Below, one piece after another: positions 28,988 to 40,419 of a stretch of 53,174 nucleotides of DNA. This DNA is from Alphaproteobacteria bacterium (lineage in GTDB: Bacteria; Pseudomonadota; Alphaproteobacteria; UBA828): positions 1 through 53,174 of the forward strand of contig JAJDUK010000086.1 in the NCBI GenBank assembly GCA_022826665.1, written 5' to 3'. Every line of letters starts with the position of its first letter. Positions within the stretch are counted from its first letter, which is position 1. A program made the translations under genes and the position numbers. The notes under the pieces are model-generated. The model did not search any database and had not been told where the DNA came from. It saw nothing but the letters and a program-made list of their open reading frames with translations.

Positions 28988-29223
28988 GAGCGCGTTCCCC
29001 CGCTATTGTGCCGGGTGAGCATCATCGGGATGTCGTTCGGCTCCACCGTATAGGGGATGGATGCGAGCGTACCGTGTTTGGTCTGGATGCCGAAAGGCTG
29101 GTCGTCCATCAAGTAGTCGGCGGCATATTCGACGCCCGCCTCGGCGAGATAGTCCGGTGTCTCGAACGTCTCGGTTAGGCCGGGGCGAATTAGCCTGACG
29201 TGGTAGTCGTTACGACCTGACAA
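28984..29223 (-). pseudogene. Polysaccharide-deacetylase (PuuE/allantoinase-like) remnant
   Basis: The 79-residue frame has no ATG; the only available start is a TTG at 29223. It matches an internal part of polysaccharide-deacetylase-family proteins, with ETFETPDYLAEAGVEYAADYLMDDQPF and SIPYTVEPNDIPMM. The catalytic N-terminal region with the metal-binding HD and HxxxH motifs is missing, and the space up to the permease gene is too small to hold it. It is therefore a decay product. It overlaps coxM, so its retention may be positional, for translational coupling. Confidence 0.7.
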
Positions 29224-29238
29224 TCGGGTGTGTGCGCA

Positions 29239-30168
29239 CTACGCGCCCCTGAGCCGCGGATCGAGCGCGTCGCGCAGGCCGTCGCCGATGTAGTTGACGC
29301 TCAGCACCGTGAGCGAAATCGCCAGTCCGGGCCAGAGCACCCGCTCCGGCGTGACCGAGATGAAGTTCGCACCGTCGAAGAGCAGCCGTCCCCAGGTCGG
29401 GAAGTCCGGCGGAAAACCGAGTCCTAAGAACGAGAGCGCTGATTCCGTGATGATTGCGTTGGCGATGCCGAGCGTCGCCGAGACCATGATCGGGCTCAGC
29501 ACGTTGGGCAGGATGTGGCGGGTGATGATGCGCCGCCTGCGCGTGCCGATGCTGCGCGCCGCGGTCACGAACTCGCGCTCCCGGAGCGCCAGCACGTCGC
29601 CCCGCACGATGCGCGCGGTCTGCATCCAGCTGGTGATGCCGATGATGAACACCACCAGCAGGAAGATCCCGGTCTCCGGGCCGAAGGCGGCGCGCAGGCT
29701 GTCGCGGAACAGCATGATGACGACCAGCAGCAGCGGCAGCAGCGGCAACGCCAGGAACATGTCGGTGAGCCGCATCAGGAGGCCGTCGATCTGCCTGAAG
29801 TAGCCCGCGAGCACGCCAACCAGGGTGCCGAGCACCAGCGCGATCATCATCGCGGTGAAGCCCACGGCCAGCGAGATGCGCCCGCCCGCCAGCACCTGCG
29901 CCAGCGTGTCGCGGCCGAGGTTGTCGGTCCCCATCGGATGCTTGAGCGAGGGTCCCTCGTTCTTCGCCAGGATGTCGAGATAGTGCGGGTCCACGGTGTG
30001 GATCAGCGGGCCGAGGGCGACCGCGAGCGAGATCGCGATGAATACGCCTGCGCCCACCAGCGCGCCCGTGTGGTTGCGGAAGGCGAGCCACACGTCCATC
30101 CAGAGCGAGCGGTGTCGCTGCAACCCGCGCGAGGGGGCGGTGAGGTCGGAAGATTGCGCGGCCGGCAT
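29239..30168 (-). CDS. Peptide/nickel-type ABC permease (DppC/OppC-like)
   Basis: The 309-residue permease has a cytoplasmic N-terminus, then RNHTGALVGAGVFIAISLAVALGPLI as helix 1, an extracytoplasmic loop with HPMGTDNLGRDTLAQVL (hallmark of DppC), and five more helices. The EAA loop is REREFVTAARSIGTRRRRIITRHILPNVL. It starts three bases after the OppB-like gene. It pairs with that protein to form the inner-membrane channel, driven by the two ATPases at 33211-35200. Confidence 0.9.
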   Translation of the reverse strand: MPAAQSSDLTAPSRGLQRHRSLWMDVWLAFRNHTGALVGAGVFIAISLAVALGPLIHTVDPHYLDILAKNEGPSLKHPMGTDNLGRDTLAQVLAGGRISLAVGFTAMMIALVLGTLVGVLAGYFRQIDGLLMRLTDMFLALPLLPLLLVVIMLFRDSLRAAFGPETGIFLLVVFIIGITSWMQTARIVRGDVLALREREFVTAARSIGTRRRRIITRHILPNVLSPIMVSATLGIANAIITESALSFLGLGFPPDFPTWGRLLFDGANFISVTPERVLWPGLAISLTVLSVNYIGDGLRDALDPRLRGA

Positions 30169-30171
30169 CGC

Positions 30172-31185
<1,014 letters not shown>

Positions 31186-31220
31186 TGCCCGCGCCACAAG
31201 GGCAGGTGGGCGGGCAAAAG

Positions 31221-31335
31221 CACCCCCTCCTCACCCCGGCCCTCTCCTCCCCGAGGGGGAGGAGAGGGAGCTAAGCCGGTGCCGCCTGCGTCCCCCCTCC
31301 GCCCTTCAGGGGGGAGGGGGTCAGGGGGAGGTGGG
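31221..31335 (+). repeat. GC-rich palindromic intergenic repeat, copy B
   Basis: Two stem-loops are visible. One is centred on CTCCTCCCCGAGGGGGAGGAG (roughly 31243-31264), and the other on CCCCCCTCCGCC paired with GGGGGGAGGGGG. A spacer carrying GCCTGCG lies between them. The layout and much of the sequence match copies A and C. Unlike copy A, it lies within a same-strand gene array, between the binding-protein gene and the OppB-like gene, where it could reduce read-through. Confidence 0.75.
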
Positions 31336-31433
31336 TGTCGTTCGGCTCCCACCGCCCGCCAGCGCGGCGCGCGTATTCCGCATTGCCAGCGGGACCACGC
31401 CGCGCAAACCATGACCCCAGTGAGGAAGCCGGA

Positions 31434-33146
31434 CTAGCGATGCCAGTCCGCGATGTTCCACAGCTCCGAGTCCCACGGGTTCACGCGTACGCCCTTCAGC
31501 GTGTTCGCATGCGCCGAGACCCTCGCCCGCCAGATCAGCGGGATCACATACTGGTTCTGAACGATGATGTCGTTCATCCGCTTGCCGATGGCGGCGCGTT
31601 CGTCCAGCGATGCCGTCACGGCCATCTCCGCAGCGAGAGCGTCGTACTCCGCATTGCAGGCGCGCGCGATGTTGCCGCCGAGCCACTGGTTCTCGGGACC
31701 CGGAATTTCCGAGCACCTCCAGTTGGCCATGTAAGCCTCCGGATCCACGCCGTCGAAGTTGTTCGTGTACATCTGGATGTCGGCGTAGAACTTCATGTAG
31801 GTGTCGGGGCTGGCCGGGTCGCCGCCGAAGAACACCGCCGCATCGATATTGCGCAGCTCCGTCTCGACCCCGATCTGCCCCCACATCTGCTTGATCAGCG
31901 CCTGCGTGCCCTGGCGCACGGAGTTGGTGGAGGTCTGATAGAGGATCGAGAGGCGCACGCCGTCCCTCTCCCTCACGCCGTCATCGCCCGGCAGCCAGCC
32001 GGCCTCATCGAGGATGCGGTTGGCCTCCTCGATATTCTGGGTCATGCAGGCATCGTTGGCGTTCGACGCATAGACCGGCGGCGCCGGCAGCACGTTGCAG
32101 GTGGCTTGACCGGCCGCGCCGTAGCCGAAGTCGACCAGGATCTGGCGGTCGATGGCCAGTGACAACGCGCGGCTTACCGCCGGGTCGGAGAGGAAGGGGT
32201 GCGGGTTGGTGCCGTCGAGGTGGAGCGAGCGCTTGTCCTTGCTGAGGTCGGGGGAATTGTTGGTCTGATTGACCACCAGACGCTCTACCATCGTGCCGAA
32301 GCCGGCGACCACCTGGCCCTTGCCGTTCGCCACCATCTGCTCCAGCACTTCGGGCTCGATCTGCAGGTTCCAGGCGTAATCGAACTCGCCGGTGGAGAGT
32401 ACGGCGCGCGCAGCCGAGGTGGCGTCGCCGCCGCCCTTGAAGGTAACGGTGGCGAAGGCGGGCTTGTCGGGCTCGCGATAGTTCTCGTTGGCCGAGAAGA
32501 TGATGACGTCGTTGGCGCGGAACTCGTCCACCTTGAAGGGGCCGGTGCCGATGGGTCTGAAATTCTGCTCCGTGCAGGTCTGCGCCTTGGCGCCGGTGCA
32601 GGTCTCGAACTGCGCCTTCTGCAGAATGGGCGAGGTGGAGCCGACGAACGGCCCGTAGGGGAAGGGCTTGGCCACGCCGAAGTTGATGCGCACGGTGTGA
32701 TCGTCCAGCGCCTCCACCTTGGTGACATCGGTGAAGCTCGAGAGGGGATTGCAGCCCATCTCCTCGTTCAGGCAGTACTCGGCGGAGAACACCACGTCGG
32801 CGGCGGTGAACGGCGTGCCGTCGGACCACACGATATCCTGCCTGAGCGGCCAGGTGATGGACATGAGGTCGGCCGCCACGCCGCCGTTCTCCACGGTGGG
32901 GATGTCGGCGGCGAGCGCAGGCGTCATGGTCCCCGTCTCGTCGTAGCGGGCGAGCGGCTCCAGCACGAGCGACGCCGCCTCGATGTCCTTGGTGCCGCCG
33001 GAGAGGTAAGGATTGACGGTCGAGACCGCCTGCCAATAGAGGATTTTCAGTTGGCCGTCGCGGCCGCGTTCGGCAAGGGCCGTGGTCGAGAGCATCGCTA
33101 CCGCGAGCGCCGCGATGGCCAGGGTGATCGCGCATTTTCCGATCAT
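31434..33146 (-). CDS. Family-5 ABC solute-binding protein (peptide/opine type)
   Basis: The 570-residue product has a signal peptide (MIGKCAITLAIAALAVAMLSTTALA) and an SBP_bac_5 fold: LKILYWQAVSTVNPYLSGGTKDIEAASLVLEPLARYD, LRQDIVWSDGTPFTAADVVFSAEYC and RPIGTGPFKVDEFRANDVIIF. Several cysteines (CLNEEMGC, ETCTGAKAQTC) suggest disulfides in the periplasmic domain. It is the specificity component for the adjacent two-ATPase, two-permease importer. The ligand could be a peptide, an opine or a heterocycle, but cannot be read from sequence. Confidence 0.9.
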   Translation of the reverse strand: MIGKCAITLAIAALAVAMLSTTALAERGRDGQLKILYWQAVSTVNPYLSGGTKDIEAASLVLEPLARYDETGTMTPALAADIPTVENGGVAADLMSITWPLRQDIVWSDGTPFTAADVVFSAEYCLNEEMGCNPLSSFTDVTKVEALDDHTVRINFGVAKPFPYGPFVGSTSPILQKAQFETCTGAKAQTCTEQNFRPIGTGPFKVDEFRANDVIIFSANENYREPDKPAFATVTFKGGGDATSAARAVLSTGEFDYAWNLQIEPEVLEQMVANGKGQVVAGFGTMVERLVVNQTNNSPDLSKDKRSLHLDGTNPHPFLSDPAVSRALSLAIDRQILVDFGYGAAGQATCNVLPAPPVYASNANDACMTQNIEEANRILDEAGWLPGDDGVRERDGVRLSILYQTSTNSVRQGTQALIKQMWGQIGVETELRNIDAAVFFGGDPASPDTYMKFYADIQMYTNNFDGVDPEAYMANWRCSEIPGPENQWLGGNIARACNAEYDALAAEMAVTASLDERAAIGKRMNDIIVQNQYVIPLIWRARVSAHANTLKGVRVNPWDSELWNIADWHR

Positions 33147-33210
33147 GTCGCGGGCCTCCAGTTGGGAGGGTGTGGGGCGCGCCTGAGCGCATACCCCGCA
33201 TCATCTGCCA

Positions 33211-34183
33211 TCATTCCGCCAGGTGACAAGCGACCTGGTGGCCGGGGCGGAGGGTGCGCCACTCCGGCGCTCTCTCGGAGCATTCCGCCACCGCCACCGG
33301 GCAGCGGGTGCTGAAGCGGCAGCCCGGCGGCGGCGCGGCCGGACTTGGGACGTCGCCTTCCAGGATGATGCGCTTCCGCGTGGCCTCGCGCTCAGGATCG
33401 TGCGTCGGCACCGCCGAGAGCAGGGCACGCGTGTAGGGGTGCAGCGGCTCCTCGTAGAGCGCATCGCTGGTTGCCAGCTCGACGATCTTGCCGAGGTACA
33501 TCACCGCCACCCGGTCGGCGACGTGGCGCACCATGCGCAGGTCGTGGGAGATGAAGAGGTAGGTGAGGCCGAGGCGCTCCTGAAGCTCCTTCAGCAGGTT
33601 CACCACCTGCGCCTGGATCGAGACGTCGAGCGCCGCGATCGGCTCGTCGCAGACGACGAACTCGGGGTTGAGCGCGAGCGCTCTTGCCACGCCGATGCGC
33701 TGGCGCTGCCCGCCGGAAAACTCGTGCGGGTAGCGGTTGGCGAAGGCGGGGTCGAGGCCCACCGCGTCCAGCAGCGCCTCCACGCGCTCCCTCAGCGCCG
33801 CGCCCGCCGCCGCCCCGTGCTCACGCAGCGGCTCGCCCACGATGCTGCCCACGGTCATGCGCGGGTTCAGGCTGTCCTGCGGGTCCTGGAAGATCATCTG
33901 CATGTGCGGGCGGAGCTGCCGCAGCGCCTCGCCCTGGAGCGCCGTGATGTCCTCGCCGCGAAACCTCACCCGCCCGGCCGTCGGCGCGTAGAGGCGCAGG
34001 ATCATCCGGCCCACGGTCGACTTGCCGCAGCCGCTCTCGCCCACGAGACCCAGCGTCTCGCGCGGATGGATCGCGAAGTCGAGCCCGTCCACCGCCCGCA
34101 CGCTGCCCACCTCGCGGCGGAAGACCCCGCGCAGGATCGGGAAGTGCTTGGTCAGGTTCTCCACCGCGACGAGCGGCGTAGGC

Positions 34184-34194
<11 letters not shown>
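33211..34194 (-). CDS. Peptide ABC transporter ATPase (DppF/OppF-like)
   Basis: The 327-residue ATPase has Walker [10 protein letters not shown], the Q-loop [20 protein letters not shown], signature [15 protein letters not shown] and Walker [13 protein letters not shown], where Ala replaces the more common Ser. The switch His is in [11 protein letters not shown]. The C-terminal oligopeptide extension with [16 protein letters not shown] and [14 protein letters not shown] is typical and may bind a [4Fe-4S] cluster in this family. It overlaps the upstream ATPase gene by 11 bases. Confidence 0.92.
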
Positions 34195-35200
<1,006 letters not shown>

Positions 35201-35244
35201 CGGCAGGCCCTAAGCTGCGTCCTGGGCGGCACTCGTCGATGGTC

Positions 35245-35261
35245 GGTTATCGATCAACCGT
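35245..35261. promoter_or_regulatory. Palindrome in the importer/DAO divergent gap
   Basis: CGGTT (35245-35249) and AACCG (35257-35261) flank ATCGATC, giving a near-symmetric 17-base site in the 178-base gap between the divergent OppD-like and DAO genes. It is a candidate operator, perhaps controlling both directions. No regulator gene lies beside it, so the protein that would bind is unknown. Confidence 0.4.
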
Positions 35262-35378
35262 CGCGGCTCCTCGAACCTGCCCTGTCCCGATGATCCGCGA
35301 TCCTAACCGCCGCTTCGCCGTGCGTGCTAGTCTCCCGCGCCGGATTCGGGCGCGGCGAGGACAGACGGCGGGGCGGAG

Positions 35379-36578
35379 ATGACGGGGCAGGGCAGGGAGC
35401 GGCTGGGCGCCGCCGACATCGTGGTGGTCGGCGCCGGCATCATGGGGGCGAGCATCGCCTTCCAGCTTACGCGGCATTCGGGCCGCAGGGTCGTGGTGGT
35501 CGACGAGCGTCCGCCCGTCGGCGGCATGTCGGGCCGCACCTTCGGCCAGATTCGCCAGCACTACTCGAACGCGCTGATGGTCGAGATGGCGATCCGGGGC
35601 TTCGAGGTTCTGAACAATTGGCAGACGGAGGTCGGCGTCGGTGACCCCGGCTACGTCAGGCTCGGCTACATGCTGCTCGTGGTCGAAGCGCAGGTGGAGG
35701 CCTGCCGGCGCAACGTCGAGCTCGGCCGCCAGCTCGGCGTCGATACCCACTTCGCCAGCCCCGACGAGATCAAGGCGCTGGAGCCCGCGCTGGTCACCGA
35801 AGACCTCGCAGGCGGCGCCTGGGAGCCCAACGGCGGCTACATCGACGTGACCCGCATGGTGCTGAGCTGGCTCGGCGCGGCCCAGGCGGCGGGCGCGACG
35901 CTCCATTCCGGGCTCCGGGTGGAGCGGGTCGCCACGGCAGACGGCCGCGTCGTGGGCGTGGACACCGCCGAGGGCCGCATCGAGGCGCCCACCGTGATCG
36001 CCGCGACCGGCGCGTGGATCACCGACCTGCTGGCGCCGCTCGGCATCGACGTGCCGATCGAGCGCCGCCGCCTCGACATGGCCTATCTGGAACAGCCGCC
36101 GGGCCGGCCCACGATCCGCACCTGCGTCACCGACGGCAACTCCAACGTCGTGATGCGTCCGGACATGGGGCCCTACCTGCTGGCGGTCGCCTATCCCAAC
36201 GAGATGCCCGAGGTCGCCGATCCCACCGCGCTTGCGCCGGCGGAGGACGAAGCCCGCCACCGCTCGCGGCTCGACACAGCGCTCGCCGAGCGGCTGCCGG
36301 ACTTCGTCGATGCCAAGGTCGTGCGCACGGTCTCCGGCGCCTACGACATCACGCCGGATTTCCACCCGATCCTCGGCTGGGCGCCGGGGCTGGAGGGGCT
36401 CTACCTCGCCGCCGGATTCTCGGGCCACGGCCTCAAGCTCTCGCCGGCGGTGGGTGAGTGCGTGGCCGCCGCCGTGCTGGGTGCGGACTCGCCCTTCGAC
36501 ATCCACCCGCTCCGGCCCACGCGCTTCGCCGACGGCGAGCCCATGTACCTCGCCTACGGGCCGTCCGCGCGCGCCTGA
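35379..36578 (+). CDS. DAO-family FAD-dependent amine oxidoreductase
   Basis: The 399-residue flavoprotein starts with a Rossmann dinucleotide motif, ADIVVVGAGIMGASIAFQL (GxGxxG near residues 18-23). It has the DAO fold through to the closing GLYLAAGFSGHGLKLSPAVGECVA, typical of SoxB/glycine-oxidase and dimethylglycine-type enzymes. GGGGCGGAG lies directly before the ATG. It likely oxidises a secondary or tertiary amine such as sarcosine, dimethylglycine or a proline derivative, releasing H2O2 and, with N-methyl substrates, formaldehyde. No partner subunits are adjacent. The exact substrate is inference. Confidence 0.85.
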   Translation: MTGQGRERLGAADIVVVGAGIMGASIAFQLTRHSGRRVVVVDERPPVGGMSGRTFGQIRQHYSNALMVEMAIRGFEVLNNWQTEVGVGDPGYVRLGYMLLVVEAQVEACRRNVELGRQLGVDTHFASPDEIKALEPALVTEDLAGGAWEPNGGYIDVTRMVLSWLGAAQAAGATLHSGLRVERVATADGRVVGVDTAEGRIEAPTVIAATGAWITDLLAPLGIDVPIERRRLDMAYLEQPPGRPTIRTCVTDGNSNVVMRPDMGPYLLAVAYPNEMPEVADPTALAPAEDEARHRSRLDTALAERLPDFVDAKVVRTVSGAYDITPDFHPILGWAPGLEGLYLAAGFSGHGLKLSPAVGECVAAAVLGADSPFDIHPLRPTRFADGEPMYLAYGPSARA

Positions 36579-36651
36579 CGATCTATACCGCCCGAGTCAG
36601 GAATGGCATCATCCCCCCATCCCGTGCGCCGAACCGGACGAGGACCCCGCC

Positions 36652-37518
36652 ATGCCGACCCTGACCGATGAGCAGCGCCGCCAGTGGGCGGTCGATGGCT
36701 ACATCCATCTGGAAGGCGCGTTGGAGCCGCAGGAAGTCTCGCTCTACTGCGGGCTGATCGACTCCCTGCGCCCGCAGGCGGGATGGGAGCCGCAACCGGG
36801 CCTGCCCTTCGGCCATTACGCCTGGGTGGAGCGCAACGCGACGGCGGACGACCTCGACTCCTTCATGGACCGCCGGGATCTCCTGGGATACGCCGAGCCA
36901 TTCCGGGATCTCATCGACCGGCCCAACGTTTTCGACCCGATCCTCGAGCTCATGGGCCCCAACATCGTGCTCAGCATGTCGCAGGCCATCGTTCGCGCGT
37001 CCACGACCGAGTTCCCCGGCTTCATCCACACGGACGGCGGTCAGGCGCTCCGGCAGATTCGCGTGACGGAGACCAGCAGGCCGCTGGCGGTGAAAGCCCT
37101 CTACCTCCTTACCGATGTCGAGGGGACGGACAGCGGCAATTTCACGGTCTTCCCCGGCAGCCATCTTCGGCAGATCCCGTTCGACAGCGATTCGGCCCCC
37201 ACCCCCCACTCGCCGGGCGCCGTCCAGCTCGGCGGAAAGGCGGGCGATTGCTACCTGTTCAGCCACGCGCTGTGGCACGGGCCGGCACCGAATCATTCCG
37301 GGAAGGGCCGCAGGACGCTGCTCTACAACTACGCGCAGATGTTCTTGAAGCCCTACGACTTCCCCACCATCGCCGGCGTCATGGACAAGTGCACGCCGCG
37401 CCAGCGCCGGCTCCTGGGCGACCTCGGGCATGACCCGAGGCTGGGCGACTTCTTCTACGTGCCTGAAGACCAGGAGGACGTCATCTACCAGCGAACCGGC
37501 GCCAAGCAGGCCGCCTGA
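36652..37518 (+). CDS. PhyH-family Fe(II)/2-oxoglutarate dioxygenase
   Basis: The ATG at 36652 gives 288 residues; the upstream open frame is a shadow of the DAO gene. The phytanoyl-CoA dioxygenase fold shows the metal triad H126-x-D128 (FIHTDGG) and H209 (FSHALWHGP), with Arg 220/221 placed to bind 2-oxoglutarate. The N-terminal DGYIHLEGAL helix is family-typical. It starts 73 bases after the DAO gene and is probably co-transcribed, so both may act on the same small-molecule pathway. The substrate is unknown. Confidence 0.87.
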   Translation: MPTLTDEQRRQWAVDGYIHLEGALEPQEVSLYCGLIDSLRPQAGWEPQPGLPFGHYAWVERNATADDLDSFMDRRDLLGYAEPFRDLIDRPNVFDPILELMGPNIVLSMSQAIVRASTTEFPGFIHTDGGQALRQIRVTETSRPLAVKALYLLTDVEGTDSGNFTVFPGSHLRQIPFDSDSAPTPHSPGAVQLGGKAGDCYLFSHALWHGPAPNHSGKGRRTLLYNYAQMFLKPYDFPTIAGVMDKCTPRQRRLLGDLGHDPRLGDFFYVPEDQEDVIYQRTGAKQAA

Positions 37519-37536
37519 GCGGATCGGGCTCGCGCC

Positions 37537-37908
37537 TTACGGGTCCCGGCTCAGGCCCCGTTCCTCCAGCGCGTCGAGGTACGTGCGCCAGATCGCATCG
37601 CGGTGTTCCGCGAGGTGGCGCAGGTAGGACCACGTGTAGATGCCGGTGGTGTGCAGGTCGTCGAAATGGAGGCGCACGGCGTAGTTGCCGACCGGCTCGA
37701 TCAGAGTGATGCCGACATGGCGGCGGCCGGGCACGATGGTCTTGCCCTCGCCGTGCCCCCTGACCTCGGCGGACGGGCTTTCCACCCGCAGCAGCTCGGC
37801 CGGCAGGCTGCACCGGAGGTCGTCGTCGAAATCGACTTCGAGTGTCTTCTCGGCGCTCTTGTAGCGAAGCTCGACCGGCCAGGGCTGGTCCTCGAAGGGC
37901 GTGCTCAC
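37537..37908 (-). CDS. DUF971 (GBBH-like N-terminal domain) protein
   Basis: The GTG at 37908 overlaps the Trm112-like stop (GTGA) and gives 123 residues. The single domain matches DUF971: [45 protein letters not shown], then [35 protein letters not shown] and a closing EERGLSRDP. The domain is also found at the N-terminus of gamma-butyrobetaine hydroxylase and beside Fe-S carrier proteins. A role in metal or Fe-S handling has been suggested for the family but is not settled. It ends a four-gene block that is conserved in alphaproteobacteria. Confidence 0.88.
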   Translation of the reverse strand: MSTPFEDQPWPVELRYKSAEKTLEVDFDDDLRCSLPAELLRVESPSAEVRGHGEGKTIVPGRRHVGITLIEPVGNYAVRLHFDDLHTTGIYTWSYLRHLAEHRDAIWRTYLDALEERGLSRDP

Positions 37909-38105
37909 CGGGCCTCGCCTTCCTCCAGCGGCCGCGCTTCGTCCGGCAGCATGATCGGGATGCCGTCCCGGATCGGGAAGGCCAGCTTGGCCTTGTCGCT
38001 GATCAGCTCCTGCCGCTCGGCGTCGTAGCGCAGCGGCTCCTTGGTCAGCGGGCAAACCAGGATCTCCAGCAGCTTGGGGTCAACCGTGGCCCGTTCCTCT
38101 CCCAT
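37905..38105 (-). CDS. Trm112-family small protein (UPF0434)
   Basis: The 66-residue product starts at the ATG at 38105. It contains the Trm112 core [47 protein letters not shown], with a single cysteine remaining from the zinc ribbon. Such proteins activate methyltransferases in eukaryotes and archaea; the bacterial short forms have no firm role. It lies between the LON-domain gene (14-base gap) and DUF971 (overlap). Confidence 0.9.
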   Translation of the reverse strand: MGEERATVDPKLLEILVCPLTKEPLRYDAERQELISDKAKLAFPIRDGIPIMLPDEARPLEEGEAR

Positions 38106-38119
38106 CCGCGCGGCCTCCT

Positions 38120-38785
38120 TCACTGCATCCGCGACTTTGGCCCGGCTGCGCCGTGGGCCGCCATCTCGAATAGCGCCTGCATCATGGCCACCCGCTGGCT
38201 CTCGCTCGAGCATTCGAGCAGCGCCTGCTTCTCGCTCGGCTCGAAGGGGCAAGCCATGGCGAGGCATGTGACCAGCGCCTCATCGCTGGCCCGCTCGATC
38301 GCGTCCCAGTCGGCAGTGAGCCCGTGGTGATCGAAGTAGGCCCTGAGCGCCGGGAGCAGGCTGCCGCGGTCGACGGCGAGCGGTGCCGGTTCTGGCAGGT
38401 CGCTGGCGAAGCGGCCGTAGTCGGCACGGACTCGCCGATACATCAGGCCGTCCTGCTCCAGCTCGCGCGCGATGGCGAAGCGGCAGACGCCGGTGAGCGT
38501 GATCAGGAAGCGGTTGTCCGGCGTCTCGGAGAACGAGGTGATGCGGCCGACACAGCCGACCGGATAGACCTCTGGCGCATCCAGCTTCGCCTGCGGGTCG
38601 GCCGGCTGGATCATGCCGATCATCTTGTGCGAGGCCATCGCGTCTTGCGTCATCTCCAGGTAGCGGGGCTCGAAGATGTTGAGCGGCAGCCGCCCGCGCG
38701 GCAGCAGCAGGACCCCCGGCAGCGGGAAGATCGGGATGACGCGCGGCAGCTCGTCGAGGCCGCCCGGTTCGGGGCCGGCGGTCAC
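38120..38785 (-). CDS. LON-domain protein (stand-alone substrate-binding domain)
   Basis: The GTG at 38785 lies nine bases after the thioredoxin stop, with TGAGG upstream. It gives 221 residues; the longer frame is a shadow. The Lon N-terminal domain is clear: [67 protein letters not shown]. There is no AAA+ or protease domain. Stand-alone LON proteins are common next to a thioredoxin-TPR gene in alphaproteobacteria and are thought to help protein quality control. That function is inferred from the domain and neighbours. Confidence 0.88.
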   Translation of the reverse strand: MTAGPEPGGLDELPRVIPIFPLPGVLLLPRGRLPLNIFEPRYLEMTQDAMASHKMIGMIQPADPQAKLDAPEVYPVGCVGRITSFSETPDNRFLITLTGVCRFAIARELEQDGLMYRRVRADYGRFASDLPEPAPLAVDRGSLLPALRAYFDHHGLTADWDAIERASDEALVTCLAMACPFEPSEKQALLECSSESQRVAMMQALFEMAAHGAAGPKSRMQ

Positions 38786-38793
38786 GCCATGCC

Positions 38794-39699
38794 TCAGGAG
38801 AACAGGATCGAAGAGAGCTTGCGCCGGCCCGCGACCGTGAGCGGGTCGGTATGGCCCAGCGCCTCGAACAGCTTGAGCAGCTGCTGCCGCGCGGCCTCCT
38901 CGTTCCACGCCCGATCCCGCCGGATGATCTCGATCAGCTCGTCGATGGCCTGCTCGTTGCGCCCCGCGCCGTGATGGGCCATGGCGAGGTCGAAGCGGGC
39001 CTGGTGGTCGCCGGGATCCTGGGCGAGCCGTGCCTGCAGTTCGGCGGTGTCGCCATCGGCCTCGCCCGCCTGCTCCGCAAGCGCGAGGGCCGATACCGCA
39101 CTCTCCACGTCGGCATCCTTGAGCGCGTCGTCGTCGAGCCCGTCCACCAGCTCACGGGCTTCCTGGAGGTCGCCGGCACCGACGAGGCAGCGCACCAGCC
39201 CCGCGATCGCCGCTGCCTCGCCCGGCACCTGGCGCAGGATCTGGCCGTAGATGTTGGATGCGGTGGCGAAATCGCCGGCATCCAGCGCGTCCCTGGCTTG
39301 CTCCAGCGCCTGCTCCAGCGGCGAGGGGCCCATCGGCCCCACCAGCCGCTCCACGAAGCGCTTGATCTGGCTTTCCGGCTGGGCGCCCATGAAGCCGTCG
39401 ACCGGCTGCCCCTTGTCGAAGGCGAACACGGCCGGAATCGACTGGATGCGGAGCTGCTGCGCGATCTCCGGGTTCTCGTCGATATTGATCTTGACCAGCG
39501 CCACCTTGCCGCCGGCGTCTCTCACCGTCTTCTCCAGAATCGGCGCGAGCTGCTTGCAGGGGCCGCACCAGGGCGCCCAGAAGTCGACGATCACCGGCGT
39601 CTGTTGCGACGCCTCGATCACGTCGGCGGCGAAGCTCTGGGTCGTCGCGTCCTTCGGCTGCGCGGCGCCGCCGGCCGACTGGCCAATGAGGGTATCCAT
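38794..39699 (-). CDS. Thioredoxin-TPR co-chaperone (CnoX/YbbN-like)
   Basis: The ATG at 39699 (MDTLIGQ) is preferred to one 39 bases upstream. The 301-residue protein has a thioredoxin domain (about 20-125) with an intact CGPC site (FWAPWCGPCKQL), then a TPR region (about 130-300) of CnoX type with EQARDALDAGDFATASNIYGQIL and PGDHQARFDLAMAHHGAGRNEQAIDELIEII. CnoX proteins pass oxidatively damaged clients to GroEL. Unlike E. coli CnoX (SxxC), both cysteines are kept, as in Caulobacter. It leads the block with LON, Trm112 and DUF971. Confidence 0.9.
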   Translation of the reverse strand: MDTLIGQSAGGAAQPKDATTQSFAADVIEASQQTPVIVDFWAPWCGPCKQLAPILEKTVRDAGGKVALVKINIDENPEIAQQLRIQSIPAVFAFDKGQPVDGFMGAQPESQIKRFVERLVGPMGPSPLEQALEQARDALDAGDFATASNIYGQILRQVPGEAAAIAGLVRCLVGAGDLQEARELVDGLDDDALKDADVESAVSALALAEQAGEADGDTAELQARLAQDPGDHQARFDLAMAHHGAGRNEQAIDELIEIIRRDRAWNEEAARQQLLKLFEALGHTDPLTVAGRRKLSSILFS

Positions 39700-39918
39700 A
39701 CCCGCATGCTCCCGGCTGGAGAGGATTCGGTTGGGCAAGAGCTACATGGCAGCTTGCACCGGGCCTTGCAAGCCTGCCCCGGTCTTGATTGTGCGCGCGT
39801 GAGCACCGGACGGGTTCATCCCGCCCGGCCCTCGTAACTGCCCTGCGACACCGCCGCGGGTGGGTGTGGGGTGGGACGCGCCGCGGCCAGAGAGGCGAAC
39901 GGCGCGCCCCTCCGAAGC

Positions 39919-40419
39919 TTACTTGATCATGGAGAAGATGATCGCAGGCACCAGCGGCTCACCGGCCGGCTGAATCGCCTCGATGCAGATGTTCGCCTCG
40001 GGATTGCTGGCCGACATCATCACTTCCAGCATGTCGCCCGCTTCCATGGGGACGATGCCCTGGGAGATGATGACGTCCTTGGCCATGCTCCCTTTGTCCT
40101 GACAGAGCTGGACGTTGGAGTTGGCGACGTCTGCACCGTTGATGCGCAGCCACAGGTCGAAGCACCCGTAGGGCCCGCCGCCCTCGCGGCCGACCTGGGG
40201 AGCCGCGACGATCAGATAAGGCCCGGCTTCGCCGACGGTGATCTGGTTGTTGGCGAGCGTGACGCCCTCTGCTGCGTCGATGATATCCATTTCGACCAGC
40301 GTTGGTGCCGTGCCTGGGCACTGGGTCACCGATGACGATGCCTGAAGATACTGGGCGGCATTGGCCACACTGGCCGACGCGACAAGTACCGCCATTGTCA
40401 AGACGAGCTTCTTCATCAT
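39919..40419 (-). CDS. Secreted beta-rich protein of unknown function
   Basis: The start at the ATG at 40419 follows GGAGG by eight bases; a second ATG is the next codon. The 166-residue product has a signal peptide (KKLVLTMAVLVASASVANA). The mature part has alternating strands with GVTLANNQITVGEAGPYLIVAAPQV, YGCFDLWLRINGADVANSNVQL and DMLEVMMSASNPEANICIE. This pattern is reminiscent of C1q/TNF-like jelly-roll domains, but no family can be named securely. Four cysteines could form disulfides. It stands alone between the CnoX-like and CxxC-protein genes. Confidence 0.65.
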   Translation of the reverse strand: MMKKLVLTMAVLVASASVANAAQYLQASSSVTQCPGTAPTLVEMDIIDAAEGVTLANNQITVGEAGPYLIVAAPQVGREGGGPYGCFDLWLRINGADVANSNVQLCQDKGSMAKDVIISQGIVPMEAGDMLEVMMSASNPEANICIEAIQPAGEPLVPAIIFSMIK

